This document shows positions 1 to 7,522 of a DNA stretch of 64,000 bases, one piece after another (position 1 is the stretch's first letter; every line of letters begins with the position of its first letter). A model generated the notes under the pieces. It was not told the origin of the DNA and did no database searches. It was given only the letters and a program-made list of their open reading frames with translations. Both the position numbers and the translations under genes were made by a program. The DNA is from Kribbella jejuensis. Lineage in GTDB: Bacteria; Actinomycetota; Actinomycetes; Propionibacteriales; Kribbellaceae. Location of the stretch: NCBI RefSeq assembly GCF_006715085.1, contig NZ_VFMM01000002.1, positions 682,001 to 746,000 of the forward strand, given 5' to 3'.

Positions 1-2
1 GT

Positions 3-443
3 ACGGAGATCCCGACCGACCTCTCGCAGGTGCCGGTGGACCCGGCGCACCCGGTCGTGGCTCCGGGGGCGTACCTGCTCGAGCTGATCCCGGTGCCGGT
101 CGAGGACGTCGACCGGGCGAAGGCGTTCTACACCGAGCAGGCCGGGTTCGTCTGCGACGTGGACATCACGCCCGCCGAAGGGGTGCGGATCGTGCAGCTC
201 ACGCCGCCCGGTTCGTACTGCTCGATCTCGCTGACGGCCGGGCTGCCGCAGATGCAGATGGAGCCGGGTTCGCAACGCGGCCTGCACCTGGTCGTGAAGG
301 ACATCGAGGCGGCCCGCGCCGAGCTGATCGGCCGCGGCGTCGAGGTCAGCGGCACCGAGGACCTCGGCGGCGTCTTCTACGCCTGGTTCGCCGACCCGGA
401 CGGCAACACCTGGGCCCTCCAACATATGCCGTGGCGGAAGTAA
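3..443 (+). CDS. VOC (glyoxalase/bleomycin-resistance) family protein, possibly 5'-partial
   Basis: The C-terminal part reads as one VOC domain: the first strand and helix (LELIPVPVEDVDRAKAFYTE) are followed by a closing FADPDGNTWALQ segment, which is typical of the betaalphabetabetabeta module of glyoxalase-like proteins. Such proteins bind a metal or small molecule; the substrate cannot be told. A GTG at 30 would give 137 residues, a normal single-domain length, but no Shine-Dalgarno precedes it and the frame stays open to the left edge, so the true start may lie outside the window. A 12-bp inverted repeat follows the stop and may terminate transcription before pruA. Confidence 0.75.
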   Translation, partial: TEIPTDLSQVPVDPAHPVVAPGAYLLELIPVPVEDVDRAKAFYTEQAGFVCDVDITPAEGVRIVQLTPPGSYCSISLTAGLPQMQMEPGSQRGLHLVVKDIEAARAELIGRGVEVSGTEDLGGVFYAWFADPDGNTWALQHMPWRK

Positions 444-471
444 TTCAGCTGCGTTCGTGGTTGACGGTGCT

Positions 472-498
472 GGCGTGGCACCATGCTGGTGTCACGCC
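472..498. promoter_or_regulatory. 27-bp near-perfect inverted repeat between the VOC gene and pruA
   Basis: GGCGTGGCACCA (472-483) and TGGTGTCACGCC (487-498) form a 12-bp stem with a 3-nt loop; the single mismatch would be a G-U pair in RNA. No T-tract follows, so it could be an intrinsic terminator of the upstream gene or an operator for pruA, whose start is 63 bp downstream. Confidence 0.45.
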
Positions 499-560
499 TG
501 GCCATCCGCACCGGGGGTGACGCCAGTCCGGTCCACCGCACGATCGAGGAGTCCTGCCGC

Positions 561-2189
561 ATGGATGCCGTCACCGCCGTACCGACGCCCGCCAACGAGC
601 CCGTGAAGGGTTATGCGCCCGGCTCGGCCGAGCGCGCGAGCCTGGAGGCGAAGCTCAAGGACTTCACCGCGGCCGGGTCGATCGACCTGACCTGCACGAT
701 CGGCGGCGAGCAGAAGCTGGGCGGCGGCGCGCCGATCGAGGTCGTCCAGCCGCACCGGCACGCGCACGTGCTGGGCACGCTGGGTAACGCCACCGAGGCG
801 GACGGTCGCGCCGCTGTGGACGCGGCGCTGGCCGCGGCTCCGGCGTGGCGCTCGCTGTCGTTCGACGACCGGGCCGCGATCTTCCTGAAGGCCGCCGACC
901 TGCTGGCCGGCCCGTGGCGGGACACGCTGAACGCCGCCACCATGCTCGGCCAGTCGAAGACGATCCAGCAGGCCGAGATCGACTCCGCCTGCGAGCTGAT
1001 CGACTTCCTCCGGTTCAACGTCGCGTTCGCGCGGCAGATCGTCAGCGACCAGCCGATCTCGTCACCGGGGGTCTGGAACCGGGTGGACTACCGGCCGCTC
1101 GAGGGCTTCGTGTACGCGATCACCCCGTTCAACTTCACCGCGATCGCCGGCAACCTGCCGACCGCGCCCGCGCTGATGGGCAACACCGTGGTGTGGAAGC
1201 CGTCGCCGACCCAGCAGTTCGCGGCGCACTGGACGATGCGGCTGCTCGAGGCCGCGGGCCTGCCGGCCGGTGTGATCAACCTGGTCACCGGTGACGGCAT
1301 CGACGTGTCGAAAGCGGCGCTGACCCACCCGGACCTGGCCGGTATCCACTTCACCGGCTCGACCAAGACGTTCCAGTCGCTGTGGAGCACGGTCGGCGCG
1401 AACATCGCGTCGTACAAGACCTACCCCCGGCTCGTCGGAGAGACCGGCGGCAAGGACTTCATCCTCGCGCATCCGTCGGCGGATCCGGCGGTGCTGAAGA
1501 CCGCGATGGTGCGCGGCGCGTTCGAGTACCAGGGGCAGAAGTGTTCGGCGGCGTCGCGGGCGTACGTGCCGCGCTCGGTGTGGGACGTGCTGAAGGACGA
1601 CCTCGTGGCGGAGACCGAGTCGCTGACGATGGGGGACGTCACCGACCTGTCGAACTTCATCGGTGCGGTGATCGACGACCGCGCGTTCGCCAAGCACAAG
1701 GCGGCGCTGGACCGGGCGCGTTCGGTCGACTCGGTCGAGGTTGTTGCCGGCGGCACCTATGACGACAGCGAGGGGTACTTCGTCCGCCCGACGCTGCTGG
1801 TCTCGTCCGATCCCACCGACGAGATCTTCACCACCGAGTACTTCGGCCCGATCCTCGGCGTGCACGTGTACGAGGACGCCGACTACGCGTCGGTGATGAA
1901 GGGGATGGAGCACTCCGCGCCGTACGGCCTGACCGGTGCGGTGATCGCACAGGACCGGCACGCGATCGCGGAGGCGGCCGAGTACCTGCGGTTCGCGGCC
2001 GGCAACTTCTACGTCAACGACAAGCCGACCGGTGCGGTCGTCGGGCAGCAGCCCTTCGGTGGCGCCCGCGCCTCCGGCACCAACGACAAGGCCGGCTCGA
2101 TGTGGAACCTGATCCGCTGGGCCTCCCCGCGTTCGATGAAGGAAACCTTCACCCCACCCACCGACTACCGCTACCCCCACCAGGGCTGA
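561..2189 (+). CDS. pruA: L-glutamate gamma-semialdehyde (1-pyrroline-5-carboxylate) dehydrogenase
   Basis: Oxidises glutamate semialdehyde/P5C to glutamate with NAD+, the second step of proline degradation. The N-terminal NEPVKGYAPGS signature is specific to the P5CDH (ALDH4-like) group. The aldehyde-dehydrogenase catalytic residues are visible: Glu294 in VGETGGKDF and the nucleophile Cys328 in GQKCSAASRAYVP. The ATG at 561 was chosen because GAGGAG lies just upstream and the family motif starts about 13 residues in; the frame is open further upstream to 483 but that sequence looks like leader. The product is 542 residues, the usual length. No proline dehydrogenase is adjacent. The NAD-glutamate dehydrogenase at 33843 would take the product on to 2-oxoglutarate. 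Confidence 0.95.
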   Translation: MDAVTAVPTPANEPVKGYAPGSAERASLEAKLKDFTAAGSIDLTCTIGGEQKLGGGAPIEVVQPHRHAHVLGTLGNATEADGRAAVDAALAAAPAWRSLSFDDRAAIFLKAADLLAGPWRDTLNAATMLGQSKTIQQAEIDSACELIDFLRFNVAFARQIVSDQPISSPGVWNRVDYRPLEGFVYAITPFNFTAIAGNLPTAPALMGNTVVWKPSPTQQFAAHWTMRLLEAAGLPAGVINLVTGDGIDVSKAALTHPDLAGIHFTGSTKTFQSLWSTVGANIASYKTYPRLVGETGGKDFILAHPSADPAVLKTAMVRGAFEYQGQKCSAASRAYVPRSVWDVLKDDLVAETESLTMGDVTDLSNFIGAVIDDRAFAKHKAALDRARSVDSVEVVAGGTYDDSEGYFVRPTLLVSSDPTDEIFTTEYFGPILGVHVYEDADYASVMKGMEHSAPYGLTGAVIAQDRHAIAEAAEYLRFAAGNFYVNDKPTGAVVGQQPFGGARASGTNDKAGSMWNLIRWASPRSMKETFTPPTDYRYPHQG

Positions 2190-2199
2190 GTTATCCGAA

Positions 2200-2235
2200 G
2201 GCGCCGAGCACAGACAACTACCTATGCTCGGCGCC
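2200..2235. terminator. Stem-loop after pruA
   Basis: GGCGCCGAGCA (2200-2210) and TGCTCGGCGCC (2225-2235) are perfect reverse complements separated by 14 nt, 11 bp after the pruA stop. There is no T-tract. The position between convergent genes suggests a terminator. Confidence 0.55.
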
Positions 2236-2271
2236 ATGCCGTCTGGCGACGAGCCGCTCCAGACGCTCGTG

Positions 2272-2475
2272 TTACGCGGTCAGGTGGATTGGCTGGGTGG
2301 GTGGGTCGACGAGGAGGGCGGAGCCGCAGGTGATGCAGATCCACTCGTCTGGTTCGTCTACGGGGTAGTCCGACGGTTCGACGCGCTCGAACGGTGTCAC
2401 GGTGGCGCAGAAAGCGCAGTACTGCTCGTTGTCCGTGACGACGAGTGCGCGCCTCTTTCGCAGGGAACTTCGCAT
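2272..2475 (-). CDS. Small zinc-ribbon protein of unknown function
   Basis: A 67-residue protein with two CxxC knuckles (YCAFC near residue 20 and ICITCG near residue 48), the pattern of a small zinc ribbon. The N-terminus is basic and the middle acidic. No catalytic domain is visible and the function is unknown. The start is ATG with CGGAGG about 12 nt upstream, but that ribosome binding site lies inside a hairpin (2486-2529). It follows the DUF2505 gene on the same strand with 86 bp between them. Confidence 0.7.
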   Translation of the reverse strand: MRSSLRKRRALVVTDNEQYCAFCATVTPFERVEPSDYPVDEPDEWICITCGSALLVDPPTQPIHLTA

Positions 2476-2485
2476 CAGAACGGGT

Positions 2486-2529
2486 CACCTCCGGTGCAAC
2501 GCTTCCTTCTCAGGTTGCCACCGGAGGTG
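2486..2529 (-). terminator. Hairpin between the DUF2505 gene and the zinc-ribbon gene, covering the latter's RBS
   Basis: CACCTCCGGTG (2486-2496) and CACCGGAGGTG (2519-2529) are perfect reverse complements; adjacent CAAC/GTTG bases extend the stem with one bulge. On the minus strand it lies about 33 nt after the DUF2505 stop, and its 3' arm contains the GGAGG that serves the zinc-ribbon gene. It may be a terminator, a translational lock, or both. Confidence 0.5.
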
Positions 2530-2561
2530 CGGCCGTCAGTGCAGCGACACGGCGATCAGTC

Positions 2562-3053
2562 CTACTTGCCGCTCCACTCGTGGCCGAGGTCGTACTCCTT
2601 CTGCAGGCCGGAACGGATCGCGTCCACCACCATCGGCTCCATCTTCTTGCCGATCAGCGGTACGGCGACCTTCACCTCGAGGTCGATCGCCTGGACGGTC
2701 TGAGCTCCGTCCGCCGCGATCCGCGCGGTGCCCTTCAGCGTGACCGGCGTGTTGCTGATCTCGCCGGCCACGTCCGCGGTCCGCGAGCCGTCCGCCGCCG
2801 GCGCGTGCCAGGTCTCGGTCTGTACGAGAGTCAGCGTGTCGCCGACGAACTTCTTCGCCATGTCCGGGATGTCGACGGCCTCCATCCGCCGGCTGACCCG
2901 GACCACGGTGTCGGCGCCGGACGTGCTGACCTTGACGTCGTACGACAGTGCCTTGGTCTTCTCGCAGGCTTGCTCACGGAAGGCGGTGTCCGTGACGATC
3001 GCGAACACTTCCTCGGGGGTGGCGTCGTACGACGCCGACATCTTCAGCTCCAT
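2562..3053 (-). CDS. DUF2505 family protein
   Basis: A 163-residue protein matching what I know of the actinobacterial DUF2505 family: it starts MELKMSASYDATPEEVFAIVTD, like a START/SRPBCC-type domain, with a C-terminal amphipathic helix ending in YDLGHEW. The fold suggests a lipid or hydrophobic-ligand binding pocket, but no function is established. There is no signal peptide or membrane segment. ATG start at 3053. Confidence 0.8.
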   Translation of the reverse strand: MELKMSASYDATPEEVFAIVTDTAFREQACEKTKALSYDVKVSTSGADTVVRVSRRMEAVDIPDMAKKFVGDTLTLVQTETWHAPAADGSRTADVAGEISNTPVTLKGTARIAADGAQTVQAIDLEVKVAVPLIGKKMEPMVVDAIRSGLQKEYDLGHEWSGK

Positions 3054-3091
3054 GCGGTCATCATGGCATCACCGAGCAGGCATCGGGCGCC

Positions 3092-4546
3092 TCACACCGT
3101 GTTGAGCAGGTCGACCACCGACTGCTGCCGGGCCGCGTCGAGCTTGTCGACGGGGCCGTACCAGCGCAGGCCGTACTGGTCCATCGGCGTCCGGTCGGCC
3201 GCGTACGCGCGATCGGCCTGCTTCTGCAGGTACGCCGTGTACGGGTGATCGGACAGTGCCGCGTTGAGCTTGCCGAGCCCGCGGACATGCGCGCCTTTGA
3301 ACGACGGCCCGTCGCCGCCGCAGTCGCCGTCCTCGCACGGTTCGCGCAGAATGCCGTCCGTGGTGTGCAGCGACGCCGCTGTCGTCGATGCGTCGGCCAG
3401 AACGCGCGCCGAGGTCAGGTACGCCGAGTTGTTCGTTGCCTTGAACAACTCCGTGAGCCCGCCGATCAGCACGCCCTGGTTGTACGTCCACGCGGTCTGC
3501 CCGTTGTTCTTGCAGGTGGACAGGTCGATGCCGTCGTTCACCAGGTGTGAGCCGTTGATCATCCCGGTCTGCTGGAACCAGGTCCAGCCGGCCTGCGCGC
3601 GTTGCAGGTACGTCGAATCGCCGGCCACCCGGGTGTGCAGCTGCGCGTTGAGCTGGATGTACAACGAGTTCGAGATCGCGTTCTTGTACGTCTTCGCCTC
3701 GCTCCACCAGACCCCGCCGCCGCAGGTGTTGTCCCAGTACGCCGCCATGTGGTCCGCGTCGGCCCGTGCGGTCTGCAGGTACCGCGCGTCGCCGGTCAGG
3801 TCGTACGCGGCGACCCACGCGAGTCCCCACCACCCGGTGTCGTCGATGTAGTCGTTGCGGAACTGGCCCTCGAACTTGTTCAGGTTCAGGTCGTACGTCT
3901 TCCCGATCGCGTACGTGTAGCTCTTCATCCCGCTGACGCGGATGTTGTCGATCAGCGCGTTCAACGCATTCGCCGAGTTCCACCAGCCGGTCGTGTCGAA
4001 CAGTCCGGTGGACAGGTTGTAGTCCTGCATCAGCGCCGTCGAGGCCGCCGTACGACGGTCCCACGCGTTCCAGGTCGTCCGCGCCCAGGGGGTGCAGGCG
4101 ACGTCGGTGCGGTCACCGGCCTTGCCACAGGCGCGGAGTGCGCCGACGCCGAGGTTGTTCCAGTCGTCGACGTTGTACATCAGCGTGCGCCAACCGCGTT
4201 GGCCGGTCGGGATCGCGGTGTTGCCGAGCCGGCTGCCGCCGGACCAGGTGCGGCCGCCGTCCATCGAGCGGTCCAGCCACACCTCGTCGCCGGGGTTGCC
4301 GTTCTCGATCGAGGCCCAGCCCATCGCGTCGTCGTCGTCGAAGTGCAGCGTGATCGTGCGGCCGAACAGCGTCGTGGAGACCGGGGTCCGGTCCTTCGGG
4401 GCGAGCGCCGGGTCGCGGGCGTCGCAGTACTTGTTGCAGATCGTTGCCTGGGCGGTCATGGTCACCTCCGGCGTGGCCGGCGCCGGTGCGGGCGCGCCGA
4501 GGGGAGCGATCAGCAGGGCAAGGCTGGAAACGATTCCAACGGACAT
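3092..4546 (-). CDS. Secreted glycoside hydrolase family 76 (alpha-1,6-mannanase-like)
   Basis: An exported enzyme of 484 residues. An N-terminal hydrophobic segment ending in an Ala/Pro stretch serves as signal peptide. Residues about 30-120 form an extra N-terminal region, followed by an all-alpha (alpha/alpha)6 barrel of GH76 type. The adjacent catalytic aspartates of GH76 are seen in [21 protein letters not shown] and NQGVLIGGL are further typical barrel segments. Known members cut alpha-1,6-mannan backbones of fungal or mycobacterial glycans. The ATG at 4546 has AGGGAG upstream; a GTG immediately before it would add one residue. A near-palindrome TGGAAACGATTCCA (4525-4538) overlaps codons 3-7. 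Confidence 0.88.
   Translation of the reverse strand: MSVGIVSSLALLIAPLGAPAPAPATPEVTMTAQATICNKYCDARDPALAPKDRTPVSTTLFGRTITLHFDDDDAMGWASIENGNPGDEVWLDRSMDGGRTWSGGSRLGNTAIPTGQRGWRTLMYNVDDWNNLGVGALRACGKAGDRTDVACTPWARTTWNAWDRRTAASTALMQDYNLSTGLFDTTGWWNSANALNALIDNIRVSGMKSYTYAIGKTYDLNLNKFEGQFRNDYIDDTGWWGLAWVAAYDLTGDARYLQTARADADHMAAYWDNTCGGGVWWSEAKTYKNAISNSLYIQLNAQLHTRVAGDSTYLQRAQAGWTWFQQTGMINGSHLVNDGIDLSTCKNNGQTAWTYNQGVLIGGLTELFKATNNSAYLTSARVLADASTTAASLHTTDGILREPCEDGDCGGDGPSFKGAHVRGLGKLNAALSDHPYTAYLQKQADRAYAADRTPMDQYGLRWYGPVDKLDAARQQSVVDLLNTV
4525..4538. promoter_or_regulatory. LacI-type operator candidate inside the GH76 start region
   Basis: TGGAA-ACGA-TTCCA is a 14-bp near-palindrome with a central CG, the layout of LacI-family sites. 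It lies within the first codons of the secreted glycosidase gene. Evidence is symmetry and position only. Confidence 0.25.
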
Positions 4547-4619
4547 CACAGATCTCCCTGGGGCGGTAGGAAGAAAGCGGTGTCACCGAAGGTAAGCGGA
4601 CGACCTCACCACGTCAAGA

Positions 4620-5135
4620 TCAGAACGTGAGGAGTGCGGTGAGGATCGTGGTGGCGACGACGAGGGTGGCGGCGATCGCGACGCGGCGGCCGCGGTTGCG
4701 GCGGCGGGCGATCGCGGTGCGGTCGGGGCGGGTGCTGCACGGGTCGAAGCCGAGCGCGTCGGCCGGTGCGAGCACACTGCCGAGCCGGGCGAGCACGGAC
4801 CGGCGCTCGGCCTGCCGGGTCGCCTCCTCGACCACCCGGCGGCGCATGAACTCCCGCAGCCGCGTCGCCGGCACCCGGACGTCCGCCGGTACGACGAGAC
4901 TCGACGGCAGCACGAGCTCGGCCGGCAACGGCAGCCCGGGCGGCAGCGCCTGCTGCACGACGGCGTGCGCGGCCGCCACCCGCCTCGCCCGGCTGATCGC
5001 AGGCGGGAGGATCAGGTAGGCGAGGTGGACCAGCGACCGGTAGTCGTCGAGCAACAACGCCTCGATCAGCGGCTCTTCCCGGGTCGGTCCTTGGACAGGA
5101 CCAGGAACGATCGGGCTTTCGACCGTGGCGGACAT
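4620..5135 (-). CDS. Tail-anchored protein with a sigma-factor-like N-terminal helical region
   Basis: A 171-residue protein of unknown function. Residues about 25-65 (LLLDDYRSLVHLAYLILPP onward) look like the first helices of ECF sigma region 2, but no region 4 is present and the DNA-melting residues cannot be recognised. The C-terminus has an Arg-rich stretch followed by one hydrophobic segment (VAIAATLVVATTILTALLTF), so it is probably anchored with the bulk in the cytoplasm. GAGGAG precedes the ATG at 5135. Divergent from the tryptophan dioxygenase gene. Confidence 0.65.
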   Translation of the reverse strand: MSATVESPIVPGPVQGPTREEPLIEALLLDDYRSLVHLAYLILPPAISRARRVAAAHAVVQQALPPGLPLPAELVLPSSLVVPADVRVPATRLREFMRRRVVEEATRQAERRSVLARLGSVLAPADALGFDPCSTRPDRTAIARRRNRGRRVAIAATLVVATTILTALLTF

Positions 5136-5218
5136 ACAACTCCTCGACTCGCGGCGTACGAGTGTTCCAACGAACGAATCACTGACCGGTCACGGATCTG
5201 TGGGCTAGTCTCCGTCAC

Positions 5219-6040
5219 ATGGGCAGTGGTGACGGGGTCGCGGGGCAGTGGGGCGGGGTCGACGTGAACTTCGGTGAGGAGGGCGGCCGGCTCACGTACG
5301 GCAGCTACCTCCGGCTGGCGGACCTGCTCGACCAGCAGCGGCTGGAGTCCGATCCGCCGGCGCACGACGAGCTGTTGTTCATCACGATCCACCAGGTCTA
5401 CGAGTTGTGGTTCAAGCAGATCCTGCACGAGCTGACCGCCTCCCGGGACGCGATGCTGAACGGCGAACTCTGGCTCGCCGAGCACCTGCTCCGCCGGGTG
5501 CACACGATCGAGCGGGTGCTCACCCAGCAGGTCGACATCCTGGAGACGATGACCCCACAGGACTTCGGCGAGTTCCGGCACCGGCTGTCGCCGGCGTCCG
5601 GGTTCCAGTCGGTGCAGTTCCGTGAGATCGAGTTCCTGTCGGCCGCGAAGGACCCTTCGTTCGTACGCCGGTTCCGCGGCCTGACCGAGGTGGAGCAGGA
5701 GCGCCTGCGCCGCCGCCTCGAGGAGCCGACGCTCTGGGACGCCTATCTCGAAGTACTGCGGAAGGCCGGGTTCGACACCGACTCGGAGGACTCGATCCGG
5801 GACGCGTTGCGGAAGGTGGCCGGCGACCGCTCGCACTACGCCGCGATCTGGGAACTCGGCGAGGCCCTGCTCCAGCACGACGAGCTCGCCGCCGCCTGGC
5901 GGGCCCGGCACGTGGTGATGGTCGAGCGGATGATCGGTACCAAGCCCGGTACCGGCGGCTCGTCCGGCGCCAGCTACCTGCGCAGCCGCCTCGACCTGCG
6001 TTACTACCCGCTGCTCTGGAACCTCCGCTCGGCCCTCTGA
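5219..6040 (+). CDS. kynA: Tryptophan 2,3-dioxygenase
   Basis: Haem enzyme opening the indole ring of L-tryptophan to N-formylkynurenine, the first step of the kynurenine route. The family core is clear: YGSYLRLADLLDQQR, then DELLFITIHQVYELWFKQ with the conserved His and Tyr of the active site, and the C-terminal YLRSRLDLRYYPLLWNLR. The 273 residues match bacterial enzymes. The ATG at 5219 has no strong Shine-Dalgarno, so initiation may be leaderless or weak. No kynurenine formamidase or kynureninase is in the window. If anthranilate is made, its catechol could enter the cat operon at 8.8-13.2 kb; that link is inference. Confidence 0.93.
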   Translation: MGSGDGVAGQWGGVDVNFGEEGGRLTYGSYLRLADLLDQQRLESDPPAHDELLFITIHQVYELWFKQILHELTASRDAMLNGELWLAEHLLRRVHTIERVLTQQVDILETMTPQDFGEFRHRLSPASGFQSVQFREIEFLSAAKDPSFVRRFRGLTEVEQERLRRRLEEPTLWDAYLEVLRKAGFDTDSEDSIRDALRKVAGDRSHYAAIWELGEALLQHDELAAAWRARHVVMVERMIGTKPGTGGSSGASYLRSRLDLRYYPLLWNLRSAL

Positions 6041-6080
6041 GCTGCTTCGCTAGGCTGCCCGGAACCCTCGAGGAGGCTTC

Positions 6081-6701
6081 GTGAAGCTGTACTCCGATGT
6101 CGGCGGGCAGCGGTTCCGGCAGGTCGTCGGCGACCTGCTGCTGGTCGGGTGGATCTGGTTGTGCGTGGAGCTCGGTCTGCTGATCCACCGGATGGTCGAA
6201 GCGCTCGGTGCCCCCGGACGCAAGGCCGCGGAGGCCGGTGACGGGTTGGCGGGAGACCTGCGGCGGCTGTCCGCGCCGATCGGCAAGGTACCGGCGGTCG
6301 GCGACGAGCTGCGGTCGCCGATCGACAGCGCCGCCGGCGCCGCCGGAAAACTCGCCCAAGCGGGGCGGGACCAGGTGCACGCGGTGGACCAGTTGGCGCT
6401 CGTGCTCGCGGGCGTGACGATCGGCCTGCCGGTGCTGTTCGCCGTACTGATCTGGGTGCCGCGGCGGATCCGCTTCGTCCGCCGGGCGCGGGCGGCGCAG
6501 AAGTTCATCGACAACGCCGCCGACCTCGACCTGTTCGCGCTGCGTGCGATGGCGAACCAGCCGATGCACAAACTCGCCAAGATCTCCGACGACCCGGTCA
6601 CCGCCTGGCGCTCGGGCGACGCGGACGTGATCGCGAAACTCGCGGGCCTCGAACTTCGCACCACCGGCCTCAGGCCGCCGCGGACCTCCAGCACTCAGTA
6701 A
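6081..6701 (+). CDS. Membrane protein of unknown function
   Basis: A 206-residue protein with a GTG start and a strong AGGAGG at 6071-6076. Two hydrophobic segments are seen, near residues 15-35 (VVGDLLLVGWIWLCVELGLL) and 110-132 (LALVLAGVTIGLPVLFAVLI). They are separated by a roughly 75-residue loop and followed by a basic cytoplasmic tail. No catalytic motif was recognised. It follows the tryptophan dioxygenase by 40 bp and could be co-transcribed. Confidence 0.7.
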   Translation: MKLYSDVGGQRFRQVVGDLLLVGWIWLCVELGLLIHRMVEALGAPGRKAAEAGDGLAGDLRRLSAPIGKVPAVGDELRSPIDSAAGAAGKLAQAGRDQVHAVDQLALVLAGVTIGLPVLFAVLIWVPRRIRFVRRARAAQKFIDNAADLDLFALRAMANQPMHKLAKISDDPVTAWRSGDADVIAKLAGLELRTTGLRPPRTSSTQ

Positions 6702-6714
6702 CCCCGCCTCGGGG

Positions 6715-6748
6715 CCGGCCTTCCCGCCTGGCCAAGCGGGAAGGCCGG
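6715..6748 (+). terminator. Strong hairpin terminator before the two-component genes
   Basis: CCGGCCTTCCCGC (6715-6727) and GCGGGAAGGCCGG (6736-6748) form a perfect 13-bp stem with an 8-nt loop shortly after the preceding stop codon. There is no T-tract, as is common in high-GC actinobacteria. Confidence 0.65.
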
Positions 6749-6772
6749 AGGTTGGTGAGTGCCGCACGTCCG

Positions 6773-6799
6773 CTTGACCATCGCTTGAGAGTTCCTTGA
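6773..6799 (+). promoter_or_regulatory. Three CTTGA direct repeats at 11-bp spacing upstream of the response regulator
   Basis: CTTGA occurs at 6773, 6784 and 6795, exactly 11 bp apart, ending 26 bp before the response-regulator ATG. OmpR/PhoB-family regulators bind direct repeats with one helical-turn spacing, so this is a candidate autoregulatory site. A similar, longer array is at 30531-30579. Confidence 0.6.
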
Positions 6800-6824
6800 G
6801 GGACGGACGGTTACGCTCTGAAGC

Positions 6825-7520
6825 ATGGCCCGGGTGCTGCTCATCGAGGACGACGATGCGATCCGGCTGTCGTTGGGGAAGTCCCTGACGGCGGCCGGGC
6901 ACGTCGTCTCGGCGGTGGCAGCCGGTGCGGACGGAGTGGCGGCGGTGGCGCGGGACAAGCCCGAGGTACTGCTGCTCGATCTCGGCCTGCCGGATCTGGA
7001 CGGGCGGGACGTGCTCGCGATGGTACGGGCGGTCAGTGACGTACCGGTGATCGTGGCGACGGCGCGGGACGACGATGCCAGCGTCGTACGGCTGCTGGAC
7101 GCGGGCGCGGACGACTACGTGATCAAGCCGTTCAGCGCCGCCCAGATGGACGCCCGGATCCGCGCCGTACTGCGACGGCTCGGGCAGGAACAGCACGGCG
7201 AATCGCTCACCGTCGAGGTCGGTGGTCTGCGGATCGATTCGCGCAGCCGCGAGGTGACCGTCGACGGTAAGCCGGTGGAGCTGACGCGCAAGGAGTTCGA
7301 CCTGTTGCTCGCGTTGTCGCGGCGACCTGGGGCAGTCGTGAGCAAACGTGAGCTGCTCGCGGAGGTCTGGGGGCTGCCGTGGGGCGGCGGCGACCGGACT
7401 GTCGACGTACACCTGTCGTGGTTGCGGCGGAAGCTCGGCGAGACGGCGGCCGCGCCGCGGTTCCTGCACAGCGTCCGCGGCGTCGGCGTGAAGCTGGCCG
7501 TGCCGGACCGGGACGGCTGA
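6825..7520 (+). CDS. OmpR/PhoB-family response regulator
   Basis: A 231-residue two-domain regulator. The receiver domain (about 1-115) has the acidic pocket (IEDDD), the phosphoacceptor Asp in LLLDLGLPDLDG, the conserved Thr in VATARDD and Lys in YVIKPF. The C-terminal winged helix (about 130-230) has the ELTRKEFDLLLAL and DVHLSWLRRKLG segments of the OmpR class. It is followed 2 bp later by a histidine kinase. Three CTTGA repeats upstream suggest autoregulation, and the same motif precedes the redox cluster at 30.6-33.7 kb, a likely target (inference). Confidence 0.93.
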   Translation: MARVLLIEDDDAIRLSLGKSLTAAGHVVSAVAAGADGVAAVARDKPEVLLLDLGLPDLDGRDVLAMVRAVSDVPVIVATARDDDASVVRLLDAGADDYVIKPFSAAQMDARIRAVLRRLGQEQHGESLTVEVGGLRIDSRSREVTVDGKPVELTRKEFDLLLALSRRPGAVVSKRELLAEVWGLPWGGGDRTVDVHLSWLRRKLGETAAAPRFLHSVRGVGVKLAVPDRDG

Positions 7521-7522
7521 CG

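Noticed and set aside
5520-7469. Long minus-strand frame across tryptophan dioxygenase, the membrane protein and the response regulator
   Set aside because: Shadow of three real plus-strand genes; it runs across a terminator and promoter and has no domain.
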